Below are positions 50,906-59,519 of a stretch of DNA of 64,000 nt, one piece after another. Position 1 is the first letter of the stretch; every line of letters begins with the position of its first letter. Made by a program: the position numbers and the translations under genes. This stretch comes from Nitrospira moscoviensis (GTDB lineage: Bacteria > Nitrospirota > Nitrospiria > Nitrospirales > Nitrospiraceae), in the NCBI RefSeq assembly GCF_001273775.1, contig NZ_CP011801.1, positions 806,001 to 870,000 on the forward strand, read 5' to 3'. Below the pieces are notes generated by a model. It was not told where the DNA came from. It saw nothing but the letters and a program-made list of their open reading frames with translations, and searched no databases.

Positions 50906-51276
50906 GACCGCACGACCTCCAGGCTCACTTGATGGAATCCCAGCCCCCGCACGTCGTCCACCACGTTCACGAAGCGTTCGAGCACCGTGACGCGGTCCGC
51001 GCGCACCAGCACCAACGATTCGCGCGGATGGGCGGTCAACTGGACCTTCAAGGCGTCCTGCGTCACGGCCTGGTCGTTCAAGAACAAACCGCCGTCGGCC
51101 GCCAGCGTGATGACCAGCGGGACGTCCTTCCGATCGCCGGCCTCCTTGGCCTTCGCCAAGTCGACCGGGATATGGCCGGTCGTGATGAACGTGGCCGTCG
51201 TCAGGACGATGACCAGCAGGACGAGCATCACGTCCACCAACGGAATGACGTTGATCTGATCGAGCTCACGTTCCAT
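50902..51276 (-). CDS. exbD: ExbD proton-channel subunit
   Basis: 124 aa. N-terminal M-E-R-E-L-D-Q-I-N-V-I-P-L-V-D-V-M-L-V-L-L-V-I holds the essential aspartate of the single helix (D15). A periplasmic domain follows with D-G-G-L-F-L-N-D-Q-A-V and V-L-V-R-A-D-R-V-T. It works with ExbB to turn proton flow into force on TonB. It starts inside the last 11 bases of exbB and overlaps tonB 2 by 4 bases. Confidence 0.94.
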   Translation of the reverse strand: MERELDQINVIPLVDVMLVLLVIVLTTATFITTGHIPVDLAKAKEAGDRKDVPLVITLAADGGLFLNDQAVTQDALKVQLTAHPRESLVLVRADRVTVLERFVNVVDDVRGLGFHQVSLEVVRS

Positions 51277-51691
51277 GTTGCACTTTGTACAGGGTCAACA
51301 GTTCCGACACGCGCCGGCGCAGGACGTTGTTCATCACCACGCAGGGGATCGCGACGAGCAGGCCGACGGCCGTGGCCTTCAGCGCGAGGCTCAAGCCGAT
51401 CATGATGGTATTGACCGCCATCTGGCCGGTGGTGCCCATCGTGTGGAACGTCAGCATGATGCCCAGCACGGTGCCCAGCAGGCCGATATAGGGCGCGTTG
51501 GCCGCCACGGTGCCGATGACGACCAACCGGCGCGTCAGCGCGATTTCAAACACTTGTTGGTTGGGGAATTCTTTGAGATTGACGCGGCGATAGTACAGCC
51601 AGCGCTCGACGGCGATGGCGACGCACCACACACTCAGCGCAAAAAGAAGCCCGATGACGCCGTAATCGACGGCGTGTTTGAGAGAATCCAT
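51266..51691 (-). CDS. exbB: ExbB/TolQ-type proton-channel subunit
   Basis: 141 aa, a short TolQ/ExbB-family protein with three helices. Conserved parts: E-R-W-L-Y-Y-R-R near residue 29, A-P-Y-I-G-L-L-G-T-V-L-G-I-M at about 65-78, and G-L-S-L-A-L-K-A-T-A-V-G-L-L-V-A-I-P at about 98-115. This is the first gene of the exbB-exbD-tonB operon; a Fur-box-like site lies 30-48 bases upstream of its start. Confidence 0.92.
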   Translation of the reverse strand: MDSLKHAVDYGVIGLLFALSVWCVAIAVERWLYYRRVNLKEFPNQQVFEIALTRRLVVIGTVAANAPYIGLLGTVLGIMLTFHTMGTTGQMAVNTIMIGLSLALKATAVGLLVAIPCVVMNNVLRRRVSELLTLYKVQHGT

Positions 51692-51720
51692 GGTTCAAAC
51701 CCTTGCCGTTCGCGTTAAAT

Positions 51721-51739
51721 GAATTTGAAAATAGTTCTC
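51721..51739. promoter_or_regulatory. Fur-box-like site before exbB
   Basis: GAATTTGAAAATAGTTCTC matches the Fur consensus at 12 of 19 positions by hand count and shares AATAGTTCT with the receptor 4 site. AT-rich sequence around it contrasts with the GC-rich genes on both sides. Confidence 0.5.
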
Positions 51740-51805
51740 AACTTCTGCAGGTCGAAGGTAACAAAGCCGGTCCGCCGGTGTCAACATGAAATTCGTGCGG
51801 GCGGG

Positions 51806-52930
51806 CTAGGCGGGCGGTGCTTCCCGGAAGATGACGGTATGGGTCGCCGACACGCGCAGCTCCACCGCGGCGCCTTCCTGGTAGACGCTGGTCGAGCTTT
51901 CGCTGCTGTGCACCAGTTGTCCGGACGGAAGCCGGATCGTGTAGAGGTTTTCGGAGCCCCGGAATTGGCGCGCGACGATTCTGGACCCGGCCGATCGGTC
52001 CGGCACCGCGTGAATGTCGTCGGGACGGATCATCACCACGACCGAAGCCCCCTCCGCGCTCTGCAGCGTGTCCGGGAACTCGCCCAGTTCCGTATGCACC
52101 GTGCCGCTCCGGACTTGACCCGGGATAAAGTCGGCCTGGCCGACGAAGTCCGCGACGAAGGGCGTGGCGGGGACGTGGTAAATCTGCTCGGGCGTATCCA
52201 TCTGTTCAAGCGCACCCTTGTTCAGCACGGCGATGCGGTCCGCCATGGCGAAGGCTTCGTCGTGATCATGCGTCACCAGAATCGTGGTGGTCTTCATGCG
52301 CCGCAGCAGCACGTGGAGCTCCTGGCGCATGCGGCTCGCCATGTCGGGGTCGAGGTTGCTGAAGGGTTCGTCCAATAAAAGCACGACGGGATTCTGCACC
52401 AGCGCCCGCGAGAGGGCCACCCGCTGCTGCTGCCCCCCGGACAGCTCATGCGGATAGCGCCGCTCGAAGCCCTCCAGGCCGGTCAAACACAGCATCTCCT
52501 GCACGCGGTTCCTGCGTTCTCCCTTGGACAAATGGCGAAGCCCGAAGGCGATGTTGTCCGCCACGCGGAGATGCGGGAACAGCGCGTATTCCTGGAAGAC
52601 CATGCCGACGTGCCGCTCTTCAGTCGGGATGGTGTGGCCGGAGGAAGACACCAACCGGCCGGAGAGAAAGATCTCTCCCGAACGCACCGGCTCGAAACCG
52701 GCGATCGCGCGCAGAATCGTCGTCTTGCCGCAGCCGGACGGGCCCAGCAGGCAGAGGATCTCCCCTTCGCGCGCCAGGAACGAAATGTCGTGAACGGCCG
52801 GTCTGGCGGGCTCGTAGGCGCAGGAGACGGAGCGCAGCTCCAGAATCGATGAGGCGGGTCTGTAGAGGTCCGCTTGGGCCTGCGTGTTGCCGGCGCCGGC
52901 TCTGTTGGTCCGTGCGTCCGTCGTCATCAT
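51806..52930 (-). CDS. fbpC: Ferric-iron ABC transporter ATPase
   Basis: 374 aa from the ATG at 52930, five bases after the permease stop; the open frame above it lies within the permease gene. Walker A G-P-S-G-C-G-K-T-T, Q-loop F-Q-E-Y-A-L-F-P-H, signature L-S-G-G-Q-Q-Q-R-V-A and Walker B V-V-L-L-L-D-E-P-F are in order, with the switch histidine in V-T-H-D. The C-terminal half is a regulatory TOBE-type region. Closest in style to FbpC/PotA-type importers. With the permease and binding protein it forms an Fe(III) importer. Confidence 0.92.
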   Translation of the reverse strand: MMTTDARTNRAGAGNTQAQADLYRPASSILELRSVSCAYEPARPAVHDISFLAREGEILCLLGPSGCGKTTILRAIAGFEPVRSGEIFLSGRLVSSSGHTIPTEERHVGMVFQEYALFPHLRVADNIAFGLRHLSKGERRNRVQEMLCLTGLEGFERRYPHELSGGQQQRVALSRALVQNPVVLLLDEPFSNLDPDMASRMRQELHVLLRRMKTTTILVTHDHDEAFAMADRIAVLNKGALEQMDTPEQIYHVPATPFVADFVGQADFIPGQVRSGTVHTELGEFPDTLQSAEGASVVVMIRPDDIHAVPDRSAGSRIVARQFRGSENLYTIRLPSGQLVHSSESSTSVYQEGAAVELRVSATHTVIFREAPPA

Positions 52931-52935
52931 TGTCC

Positions 52936-54519
52936 TCAGGCGGCCCGCCAATCGCGCGACAGCAGCAGCGCCAGCGCGGGAAGGCCGACCACCACGATGA
53001 GCAGGGCGGAGGGCGCGGCCAGTTGATAATATTCCTCGCTCGCTTCGAGCCAGACGCGGATGGCCAGCGTATCGAAGCCGACGGGGCGTAACAGCAACGT
53101 GGCCGGCAGCTCCTTCATCGTCTGCAAAAACATCAGCACCCAGGCGACGATGAACCCGTTGCGCACCAGCGGCAGCGTGACGCGCCGCCAGGTCTCCCGG
53201 ACGCCGAGCCCCAACGTGCGGGCCACCTCTTCCAGGTTGGGCGTGATCTGTTGCAGCGACGGTTCGAGCGACTGCAGGCCCGCCGGCAAGAAGTGGATGA
53301 CGTAGGCGACGACGAGCACGATCGCCGTCCCGTAGAACACGGGCAGTACTTGGAGAAACAGGATCAGCACGGCGAGAGCTGCGACCGGCCCCGGGAGGAC
53401 ATAGCCGGCATAGGCGGCCTGCAAGCACCCCAGATTCAAGAGGGTCGGTTTGCGGCTCGCCAGATAAGCGAGCGGGAGGCCGATGACCACACCGATGGAA
53501 GCGGCCGAAGCGGAGAGGAGGGCGGTGTTCCAGACGAAACTGAAGAAGCGGCTATCGAGGATCGCTTGCGCGTCGGGGGACAAAGTCCATTGGACCAACA
53601 GATAGGCCGGCACGCCGAAGGAGGCGGCGACGATGGCGCCGAGATACGCCGTCAGTCCCAGGCTCTGGAGCCATCCGCTCCGGAATCGTTGCGGCGCACG
53701 ATACCGTCCCGTGGTCTGGTAAAAGCGGCTCTTATGCCGGAACCATCGTTCCGTCACCAAAAACGTCAGCGCCAGGACGACCAGCAGGATGCTCAGAATG
53801 CTGGCGGCCTGCGTATCGGAGCGCCCGGTCATCTGCTGGAACACGGCATAGGTCAAGGTCTGATAGCGCAACAGGGAGACGGCGCCGAAATCCGAGACGA
53901 CGTACAAAATCACCAGCGCCAGGCCGGCCACGATGGAGGGGCGCAGGAGCGGCAACGTCACGCGCCACATGGTCGCAAGGCGCGAGGCTCCGCACGTCCG
54001 CGCCACTTCCTCGAACGAGACGTTCAGGGTCAAAAGCGCGCTGCGCGTCAACAGATAGACGAAGGGAAACGTGTCGAGCGCCATCACCACCGTGGCGCCC
54101 CAAAAACTTTGCGGCGAAAAGAGCCGCGCCTGGGGTCCGGCGATCGACTGCCACAGGTGCTCCACCGGTCCGCCGAACCCGAGGAGATAGTTGTAGACAT
54201 AGGCCAACACGTAGGTCGGCATGGCGAGCGGCAACACCAGGGCCACTTCCCAAAAAGGACGTCCGGGAAAGTCGAAGCGGGTCACGATCCAGGCGGTCGA
54301 GACACCCAGAATCAGCGTGAGCACAGAGACCATGGCGGCCAACGACACGGTGTTGCGCAGCAGCTCGGGAATGCGCGTCGCCCACAGCCGCTGCCAGACG
54401 GCCGGATCCGCCGACAAGGCCAGGGTCGTCACATAGCCGAGCGGGAGGAGAATCAAGGCGGCGCTCGCCAGCGCGACCCACTGAAGCGGCGAGGCGAGCT
54501 GTTGGCGCAGGCTGGTCAC
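52936..54519 (-). CDS. fbpB: Ferric-iron ABC transporter permease
   Basis: 527 aa, a fused double permease with about 12 helices. Each half has an EAA loop: E-V-A-R-T-C-G-A-S-R-L-A-T-M-W-R-V-T-L-P near residue 180 and E-V-A-R-T-L-G-L-G-V-R-E-T-W-R-R-V-T-L-P near residue 440, the ATPase contact sites. This two-in-one layout is typical of FbpB/SfuB. It lies 15 bases after the fbpA stop and 5 before fbpC. Confidence 0.93.
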   Translation of the reverse strand: MTSLRQQLASPLQWVALASAALILLPLGYVTTLALSADPAVWQRLWATRIPELLRNTVSLAAMVSVLTLILGVSTAWIVTRFDFPGRPFWEVALVLPLAMPTYVLAYVYNYLLGFGGPVEHLWQSIAGPQARLFSPQSFWGATVVMALDTFPFVYLLTRSALLTLNVSFEEVARTCGASRLATMWRVTLPLLRPSIVAGLALVILYVVSDFGAVSLLRYQTLTYAVFQQMTGRSDTQAASILSILLVVLALTFLVTERWFRHKSRFYQTTGRYRAPQRFRSGWLQSLGLTAYLGAIVAASFGVPAYLLVQWTLSPDAQAILDSRFFSFVWNTALLSASAASIGVVIGLPLAYLASRKPTLLNLGCLQAAYAGYVLPGPVAALAVLILFLQVLPVFYGTAIVLVVAYVIHFLPAGLQSLEPSLQQITPNLEEVARTLGLGVRETWRRVTLPLVRNGFIVAWVLMFLQTMKELPATLLLRPVGFDTLAIRVWLEASEEYYQLAAPSALLIVVVGLPALALLLSRDWRAA

Positions 54520-54534
54520 CGGTGGGCTTTCCGA

Positions 54535-55584
54535 TTATCGGAGACCGACTTGTTCGATCAGGGTGAGCGTGGGCTCGCGCAATTCGGCGAGTTTCGTCAA
54601 GGGCACCAGCGCCGCGCGAAAGCTCTTCCGCTCGGCGAGCGCCGGGTCGGCGTTCACGTCCGGATGCAGCGGGTATTCCTTATCCAGGTCGGCGAACATC
54701 TTCTGGCCGGCCTGCGCGACCAAAAATTCGACCAGGAGCTTGGCGTTGTCGAGGTGCGCCGTATGCTTCAGGATGCCGACCCCGGCGACATTCATGATCG
54801 CCCCCATGCCGCCGTCCTGCTGGTCGGGCATGAGGACGGCGATCGGCGCGGACGGCTGAGCCGCCAGATGCCGGTAGACATAATAGTGGTTCACGATGCC
54901 CATCGCGACCTGCCCCTTGGCGACCGCGTCCACGATCTGGGAGCTCTTTTGATAGACCTGCGTCCCGGCGTTGTCTTTGAGCCCTTGGAGGAACTTCTTG
55001 GTCCGCTCGTCGCCGACCGAGGCGCGGATGACCGACACGCCGGCCTGCAAATATTCGCTGCCGGAATTGGGAATCGCAATCTTGTCTTTCCACCGGGGGT
55101 CGGCCAGGTCGAGCAGCGACTTGACCTGATCGGGTTTCACCATGGTGGTGTTGTAGACGATGATCCAGAAGCGGCCCGACAACCCGATCCAACTGTTGTC
55201 CGCCGCCCGATACTGCGGCGGGATGGCACGCTCCACTTCGCGCATGTTCAGCGGGCGCAGCAGGCCGGCCGCGCGCGCCAGTTCCAGACTGCCGGCGTCG
55301 TTCGTAATCAGCAGATCGGCTTGCGTGCGATCACCTTCCGCCTTCAGGCGGTTGACCAACTCGGTGGTGCCGGACGACAGGAGTTCGACTTGGATGCCGG
55401 TCTTGGCCGTAAAGGCGTCGAGCACCGGCTTGATGAGCCGTTCCGCCCGGCCCGAATACACGACCAACTTGTCGGCTGCGGAAGCCGTGACAGGAGCGGC
55501 CAACGAGGCGAGCGCCACGACGACGCCCATGGCGGCGGTGAGGGAAAGGAGAAGAGACGCGCGCAGTCCATGGGCATACCGCAT
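54535..55584 (-). CDS. fbpA: Ferric-iron-binding periplasmic protein
   Basis: 349 aa. A signal peptide ends near A-S-A-A-D. The mature part begins L-V-V-Y-S-G-R-A-E-R-L-I-K-P-V, the usual start of FbpA-type proteins, and I-V-N-H-Y-Y-V-Y-R has the paired tyrosines that bind Fe(III) in this family. W-I-G-L-S-G-R-F-W-I-I-V-Y-N-T and P-N-S-G-S-E-Y-L-Q-A-G are also typical. It is the first gene of the fbpABC operon, behind a Fur-box-like site and just downstream of fur. Confidence 0.93.
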   Translation of the reverse strand: MRYAHGLRASLLLSLTAAMGVVVALASLAAPVTASAADKLVVYSGRAERLIKPVLDAFTAKTGIQVELLSSGTTELVNRLKAEGDRTQADLLITNDAGSLELARAAGLLRPLNMREVERAIPPQYRAADNSWIGLSGRFWIIVYNTTMVKPDQVKSLLDLADPRWKDKIAIPNSGSEYLQAGVSVIRASVGDERTKKFLQGLKDNAGTQVYQKSSQIVDAVAKGQVAMGIVNHYYVYRHLAAQPSAPIAVLMPDQQDGGMGAIMNVAGVGILKHTAHLDNAKLLVEFLVAQAGQKMFADLDKEYPLHPDVNADPALAERKSFRAALVPLTKLAELREPTLTLIEQVGLR

Positions 55585-55603
55585 AAGCCGGTCCTCGCTT
55601 ATT

Positions 55604-55622
55604 GAAATTGATAAATTGTCTC
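55604..55622. promoter_or_regulatory. Fur-box-like site between fur and fbpA
   Basis: GAAATTGATAAATTGTCTC matches the Fur consensus at 12 of 19 positions by hand count. It ends 30 bases from the fur stop and starts 20 bases from the fbpA ATG. It contains GAAATTGATA, almost the same as the direct repeats before the bacterioferritin promoter. Confidence 0.5.
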
Positions 55623-55651
55623 AAAAAGATACCAAAACCAAGCGGCGGGGG

Positions 55652-56083
55652 TCAATGACGGCAGCGCGAACAGAGGCCGTAGAGCTCCAGTCGATGGGTC
55701 TGGATGACGAAGCCGTTCTTGGTGGCGACTTCTTCCTGCAAGCGCTCGATGTCACAGTTTTCAAACTCGACGATTTTTTGGCAACTGGTGCAGATCAGAT
55801 GATCGTGGTGGCCTTTGTGCGAGACGTTGTCGTACTGGGTCTGCGTGCCGAAATGGCGCGCCTGGGCCAGGCCGGCTTCGCAAAACAGGTTCAGCGTGCG
55901 GTAGATGGTCGCCAATCCCAGGTGGGGATCTTTCTTCGCCAGCTGGTGGTACATCTCTTCGGCCGTAATGTGTTCCTGCTTGAGAAAGGCGTCGAGGATC
56001 AGCTCGCGTTGGCGGGTGAACTTCAATTGGTGCTTGCCCAGGTGCTCTTTCAGTGTCTCCATTTCTTTCGCGTGCTTTGCCAT
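55652..56083 (-). CDS. fur: Fur-family metal-dependent regulator
   Basis: 143 aa from the ATG at 56083, with GGAGG just before it (another ATG at 56098 is in frame but lacks a ribosome site). The winged helix has K-F-T-R-Q-R-E-L-I-L-D-A-F and G-L-A-T-I-Y-R-T-L-N-L-F. The metal-binding hinge is H-K-G-H-H-D-H-L-I-C-T-S-C-Q-K-I-V-E-F, and the C-terminal C-S-R-C gives the second cysteine pair of a structural zinc site. The iron gene context makes Fur more likely than Zur or PerR. Fur with Fe(II) represses uptake genes; five candidate boxes are in this window. Confidence 0.92.
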   Translation of the reverse strand: MAKHAKEMETLKEHLGKHQLKFTRQRELILDAFLKQEHITAEEMYHQLAKKDPHLGLATIYRTLNLFCEAGLAQARHFGTQTQYDNVSHKGHHDHLICTSCQKIVEFENCDIERLQEEVATKNGFVIQTHRLELYGLCSRCRH

Positions 56084-56168
56084 AACCTCCGCTCCCATCT
56101 TGAGAAGACATTAAAGACCAATGGCCTGCACAGGGTCAAGAGGCGTGAGGGCGGGTTGCCGGTGCGGT

Positions 56169-56198
56169 TTGACGATCCTTCCGCCGCTTGTTTATAGT
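56169..56198 (+). promoter_or_regulatory. Sigma-70-like promoter of the SocA-like gene
   Basis: TTGACG at 56169-56174 and TATAGT at 56193-56198 with 18 bases between, 32 bases before the ATG at 56231. Five of six bases match consensus in each box. Confidence 0.55.
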
Positions 56199-56230
56199 GC
56201 GGCTCGCGGCGGCACCGGCGGAGTCACAGG

Positions 56231-56827
56231 ATGCGAAAACCGAATCACATCACGGTCGATCGCGCCTTGCTGCTCTACGCGCTCCATCTGGCGGAGCCGT
56301 ACGGACTGCTGAGCGATGTGAAGCTCCAACAACTCTGCTTCCTCTGCGAGTTGCAGCTGTTCGGCAAGGGCTTCAAAGGATTTCATTTCGAGTTTTTCCG
56401 GTTCGCCTACGGCGCCTTCAGCAAAGACCTCGACAACGATTTGACTTCGTTGCGGCGCAAGGAGCGGGTGGAGAACTTTACCCTCTCGGATCAAGCCAAG
56501 GAGGAGGTCATTCCGCTGGTGCTTCAGGGCGTCGAAGGTATCGAAACCAACGAGAAGGTGAAGGAGATCATCGACGCCGTGGTGGCGACGTATGGGCCTC
56601 AGGACAGCGGCACCATCACGAAATCCGTGGAAGCCGTCGAGCTCAGCACGCCGCAGCAGCCGGAGTTCAAAATCCCCATCCGGGACATCGTCTTCCACAC
56701 GACGCTGCTCGTGCCGCACCGGATCGAGGTCCAGGCCGAATTCGCCTTTTCGCCCGCCATGCTGGCGCGGGTCAACGCCGCCATGGGGTACGACGGGACG
56801 GCGGGCCTCGGTGCTCACAGTTGGTAG
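56231..56827 (+). CDS. SocA/Panacea-like domain protein
   Basis: 198 aa. The N-terminal half resembles the SocA/DUF4065 (Panacea) domain: L-L-L-Y-A-L-H-L-A-E near residue 13, K-L-Q-Q-L-C-F-L-C-E-L-Q-L-F near 31-44, and F-R-F-A-Y-G-A-F-S-K-D-L-D-N-D-L at about 56-71. In SocA this domain acts as a proteolytic adaptor-type antitoxin, and Panacea domains neutralise many toxins. No toxin gene is next to it, only the M32 carboxypeptidase, whose 3' end overlaps by 13 bases on the other strand. It has its own promoter. Similarity is by pattern, so the call is moderate. Confidence 0.6.
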   Translation: MRKPNHITVDRALLLYALHLAEPYGLLSDVKLQQLCFLCELQLFGKGFKGFHFEFFRFAYGAFSKDLDNDLTSLRRKERVENFTLSDQAKEEVIPLVLQGVEGIETNEKVKEIIDAVVATYGPQDSGTITKSVEAVELSTPQQPEFKIPIRDIVFHTTLLVPHRIEVQAEFAFSPAMLARVNAAMGYDGTAGLGAHSW

Positions 56828-58347
56828 AGCTCGCCGTATTTCTTCTCCAAATAGGCGAGAAACGGCTCCGGACTGACGCTCGATCCCGTCACGCGCTGCG
56901 CCAGGTGATCGGGCGTGAACATGCGGCCCCAGCGGTGGATCTTCTGTTCCAGCCAGCGGCGCAGGACCATGAGCCGTCCCGCGGCGATCTCATCTTCCAG
57001 GTGCGGCATTTCCCGCTTGGCCTGCTCGAAGAATTGCACCGAGTAGAGGTTGCCGAGCGTATAGGTCGGAAAATAGCCGAAAGATCCCAGCGACCAATGC
57101 ACATCCTGCAGCACGCCGTCGGCGTCCTTTGGAGGCGTGATGGCGAGATATTCCTCCATCTTGCGGTTCCACATGCCGGGTAACTCGTCCGGCTGCGTCC
57201 GGCCTTCGATCAAATCCTGTTCGATCTCAAACCGCAGCATGATGTGCAAATTATACGTCAGCTCGTCCGCCTCCACGCGGATGAAGGAGGGTTGCACGCG
57301 ATTGATGGCGGCATAGAACTGTTCCCTGTCCACCCCGCGCAACTGATGCGGGAACGTCTGCTGCAGGATCGGATAGAAGAAACGCCAAAAAGCACGGGAG
57401 CGGCCGACGCAGTTCTCCCACAGGCGCGATTGACTTTCGTGAATGCCGAGCGACACCGAGTCCCCCAACGGCGTGCCGTAGTACCGCTGGTCGAGTCCCT
57501 GATCGTACAGGCCGTGCCCGCCCTCATGAATGCAGCTGAACAGACAGGACTGCAACTCGTGCTCGAACACGCGCGTCGTCACCCGGACGTCGGTTGGATG
57601 GAACGAGGTCGTGAACGGATGGGCGGAGAGGTCCAGCCGCCCTCGTTCGAAATCGTAGCCCATCGCGATGAGGACCAGGCGGCCGAATTCGAGTTGCCGC
57701 GCTTGATCGTAAGAGTAGCGCAGCATGCTGTCGTCGATCCGGACCGTGCTGTCCATCACGCGCTTGAGCAATGGGACGAGGCGGGCTTTCAGTTGCGCGA
57801 ACAGCGGCCGAAGTGACGCCACGGTGGAACCCGGTTCGTACACATCCAACAGGGCGTCGTAGGGCGACTCTTTGTAGCCGAGGTACTGCGCTTCTTCGCG
57901 CTTGAGTGAAAGAATCGTACGGAGGTTGGGCAGGAACATCGCGAACTTGTCTTGTTTCCTGGCCTCCGCCCAGACCTGTTGGGCGAGCGACGTTTCGCGA
58001 CTGAGCGTCATGACGAACTGGGACGGCAGTTTCTTCGCCCGGCTGAAGTCGCGCCACACCTCGCGCAAGAGCGACCGAGCGGGCTCGTCCCATCCATCGC
58101 CCGGCTGCTCCAGCGCTCGACCGGTCGCCGGGTCGATCCATTGCGACAGCAGTTGCTCGATCTCCGGCGAGACCAGCTTTTGGTGGGCCAGCCCCTGCAG
58201 CACGGCGATCTGCTCCGCCCGCGCCTCGCCCCCGCCCGCCGGCATGTACGTTTCCTGATCCCATGAGAGAAGCGAGGCGGCGCTGTTGATCCGCTGGATT
58301 TCCAGCAGTCGCGTAGTAAGGGGTTCCAGGGTGGCGATGGTCTTCAC
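56815..58347 (-). CDS. M32-family metallo-carboxypeptidase
   Basis: 510 aa, full length for thermostable carboxypeptidase 1 (Taq type). The zinc site H-E-G-G-H is at residues 274-278 in S-C-I-H-E-G-G-H-G-L-Y, with further family signatures H-P-F-T-T-S-F, G-I-H-E-S-Q-S-R-L-W-E-N and R-V-E-A-D-E-L-T-Y-N-L-H. It removes C-terminal residues from peptides in the cytoplasm. Divergent from the O-methyltransferase gene (71 bases between starts) and convergent with the SocA-like gene. Confidence 0.95.
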   Translation of the reverse strand: MKTIATLEPLTTRLLEIQRINSAASLLSWDQETYMPAGGGEARAEQIAVLQGLAHQKLVSPEIEQLLSQWIDPATGRALEQPGDGWDEPARSLLREVWRDFSRAKKLPSQFVMTLSRETSLAQQVWAEARKQDKFAMFLPNLRTILSLKREEAQYLGYKESPYDALLDVYEPGSTVASLRPLFAQLKARLVPLLKRVMDSTVRIDDSMLRYSYDQARQLEFGRLVLIAMGYDFERGRLDLSAHPFTTSFHPTDVRVTTRVFEHELQSCLFSCIHEGGHGLYDQGLDQRYYGTPLGDSVSLGIHESQSRLWENCVGRSRAFWRFFYPILQQTFPHQLRGVDREQFYAAINRVQPSFIRVEADELTYNLHIMLRFEIEQDLIEGRTQPDELPGMWNRKMEEYLAITPPKDADGVLQDVHWSLGSFGYFPTYTLGNLYSVQFFEQAKREMPHLEDEIAAGRLMVLRRWLEQKIHRWGRMFTPDHLAQRVTGSSVSPEPFLAYLEKKYGELYQL

Positions 58348-58417
58348 GCGGGCCTCCTTGTGCTACAGTGGAGTCTACGCAACCACGCCGTTGTTTTTCA
58401 AACGAGGAGCTGTGCCG

Positions 58418-59059
58418 ATGAAAGAGCTGGTGCCTGCCGATCTTGAAGCCTACGCCGAGACCCATTCGATGTCCGAATCAGCGATCCGCCGGGCGTTGCG
58501 GGAAGAGACCGAGCGGACGATGGAGCTGCCCCAGATGCTGGTGGGGCCGCTGGAAGGGGCCTTTCTCCAGATGATGACCAAGCTCGTGGGCGCGAAGCGG
58601 GTGTTGGAGATCGGGATGTTCACCGGGTACAGCGCGCTCTGTTTCGCCGAGGCGCTGCCGGAGGATGGAACGGTCGTCACCTGCGACGTGGACGAGGAGT
58701 CGGCCGCCGTCGCGCGGCGCTATTTTGCCCAGGCGCCGGTGGGCAAAAAGATCGACGTCCGGATGGGACCGGCCCTGGAGACGATGCGGGACCTCACCGG
58801 TCCGTTCGACGTCATTTTCATCGACGCGGACAAAACCAACTATCTTAATTATTACCGCCGGGCGCTGGATCTCTTGGCTCCGGCCGGCGTCATTCTGATC
58901 GACAACGTCCTCTGGAACGGCGACGTGCTGAAGCAGCCGCCGCCGGACGAGAAGACGGCGGCCATTCAAGAGTTGAATCGCGCCGTGGCCGGCGACCCCG
59001 GTGTGGACGCCGTCCTGGTCACGATCCGGGACGGCGTGCTGGTGGTTAGAAAAAAGTGA
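58418..59059 (+). CDS. SAM-dependent O-methyltransferase (family 3)
   Basis: 213 aa from the ATG at 58418, preceded by GAGGAG; upstream frame is a shadow of the carboxypeptidase start. The SAM-binding motif is V-L-E-I-G-M-F-T-G-Y-S-A-L. V-T-C-D-V-D and F-D-V-I-F-I-D-A-D-K-T-N-Y provide the metal and catalytic acids, and I-L-I-D-N-V-L-W-N-G follows. These match the catechol/caffeoyl-CoA-like O-methyltransferases that methylate catechols or similar hydroxyls with a divalent metal. The actual substrate is unknown. A repeat-rich intergenic follows the stop. Confidence 0.92.
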   Translation: MKELVPADLEAYAETHSMSESAIRRALREETERTMELPQMLVGPLEGAFLQMMTKLVGAKRVLEIGMFTGYSALCFAEALPEDGTVVTCDVDEESAAVARRYFAQAPVGKKIDVRMGPALETMRDLTGPFDVIFIDADKTNYLNYYRRALDLLAPAGVILIDNVLWNGDVLKQPPPDEKTAAIQELNRAVAGDPGVDAVLVTIRDGVLVVRKK

Positions 59060-59131
59060 CGAGTGATGGGTGATGAGCTGACGAATGGCCGCCACTCTTC
59101 ACTGATCACGCATCACTGATCACTCATCACT
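59057..59131. repeat. Short dyad repeats after the O-methyltransferase gene
   Basis: GAGTGATGGGTGATGAG near 59061-59077 and CTGATCACGCATCACTGATCA / ACTCATCACT near 59102-59131 are multiple near-copies of T-G-A-T-G-A-G / C-T-C-A-T-C-A in both orientations. It lies between convergent genes, so it may serve as a two-way terminator or be a dispersed repeat. Confidence 0.45.
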
Positions 59132-59519
59132 AGATCTTTAAATCCGCCTCCCACGACACACTGGCGGGACACCACTGCCAGATGCCGAGGCTGATGATCC
59201 GCGTCAGACCGGCCGGGATGCAGGCCAGGCGGTTCACTTCCACATGGCGGTTGATGAGCTTCGTCGGCTCCCCGCAGCGCCTCAGATAATCGTCGGCTTT
59301 GATGTCGTGCAAATTCCAGTGGGGGACGAAGAAGGCCACCACGGGAATCGGCAGGACGGCCAACGAGGAATCGTCCACGCTTTCCGAGCCCGAGCAATGG
59401 GCGCCGGTTTGCGCATACTTCACGTCGTCGTGCACCAAGGCTTTGGTGCAGCCGCCCAAGACTAGGAGCAGCGATACCGATACCGATAAGAAGCGAAACG
59501 TCCCTACGAAGCGTCCCAT
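59130..59519 (-). CDS. Small cysteine-containing lipoprotein
   Basis: 129 aa from the ATG at 59519. The signal peptide ends in the lipobox V-L-G-G-C (Cys24). The mature part has G-A-H-C-S-G-S-E-S-V-D-D, a hydrophobic L-P-I-P-V-V-A-F-F-V-P-H and Y-L-R-R-C-G-E-P near its middle, plus two further cysteines, so disulfides are likely. The frame is open upstream but without a better start. I do not recognise the family; it is probably attached to the outer or inner membrane on the periplasmic side. Confidence 0.7.
   Translation of the reverse strand: MGRFVGTFRFLSVSVSLLLVLGGCTKALVHDDVKYAQTGAHCSGSESVDDSSLAVLPIPVVAFFVPHWNLHDIKADDYLRRCGEPTKLINRHVEVNRLACIPAGLTRIISLGIWQWCPASVSWEADLKI

Noticed and set aside
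53251-55605. 784-residue + strand frame across fbpA/fbpB
   Set aside because: Composition is Gln/Arg/His-rich without any fold pattern, and the minus-strand ABC genes are unmistakable.
59057-59131. CRISPR-like repeat cluster after the O-methyltransferase gene
   Set aside because: The units are 7-10 bases, irregularly spaced and in both orientations.
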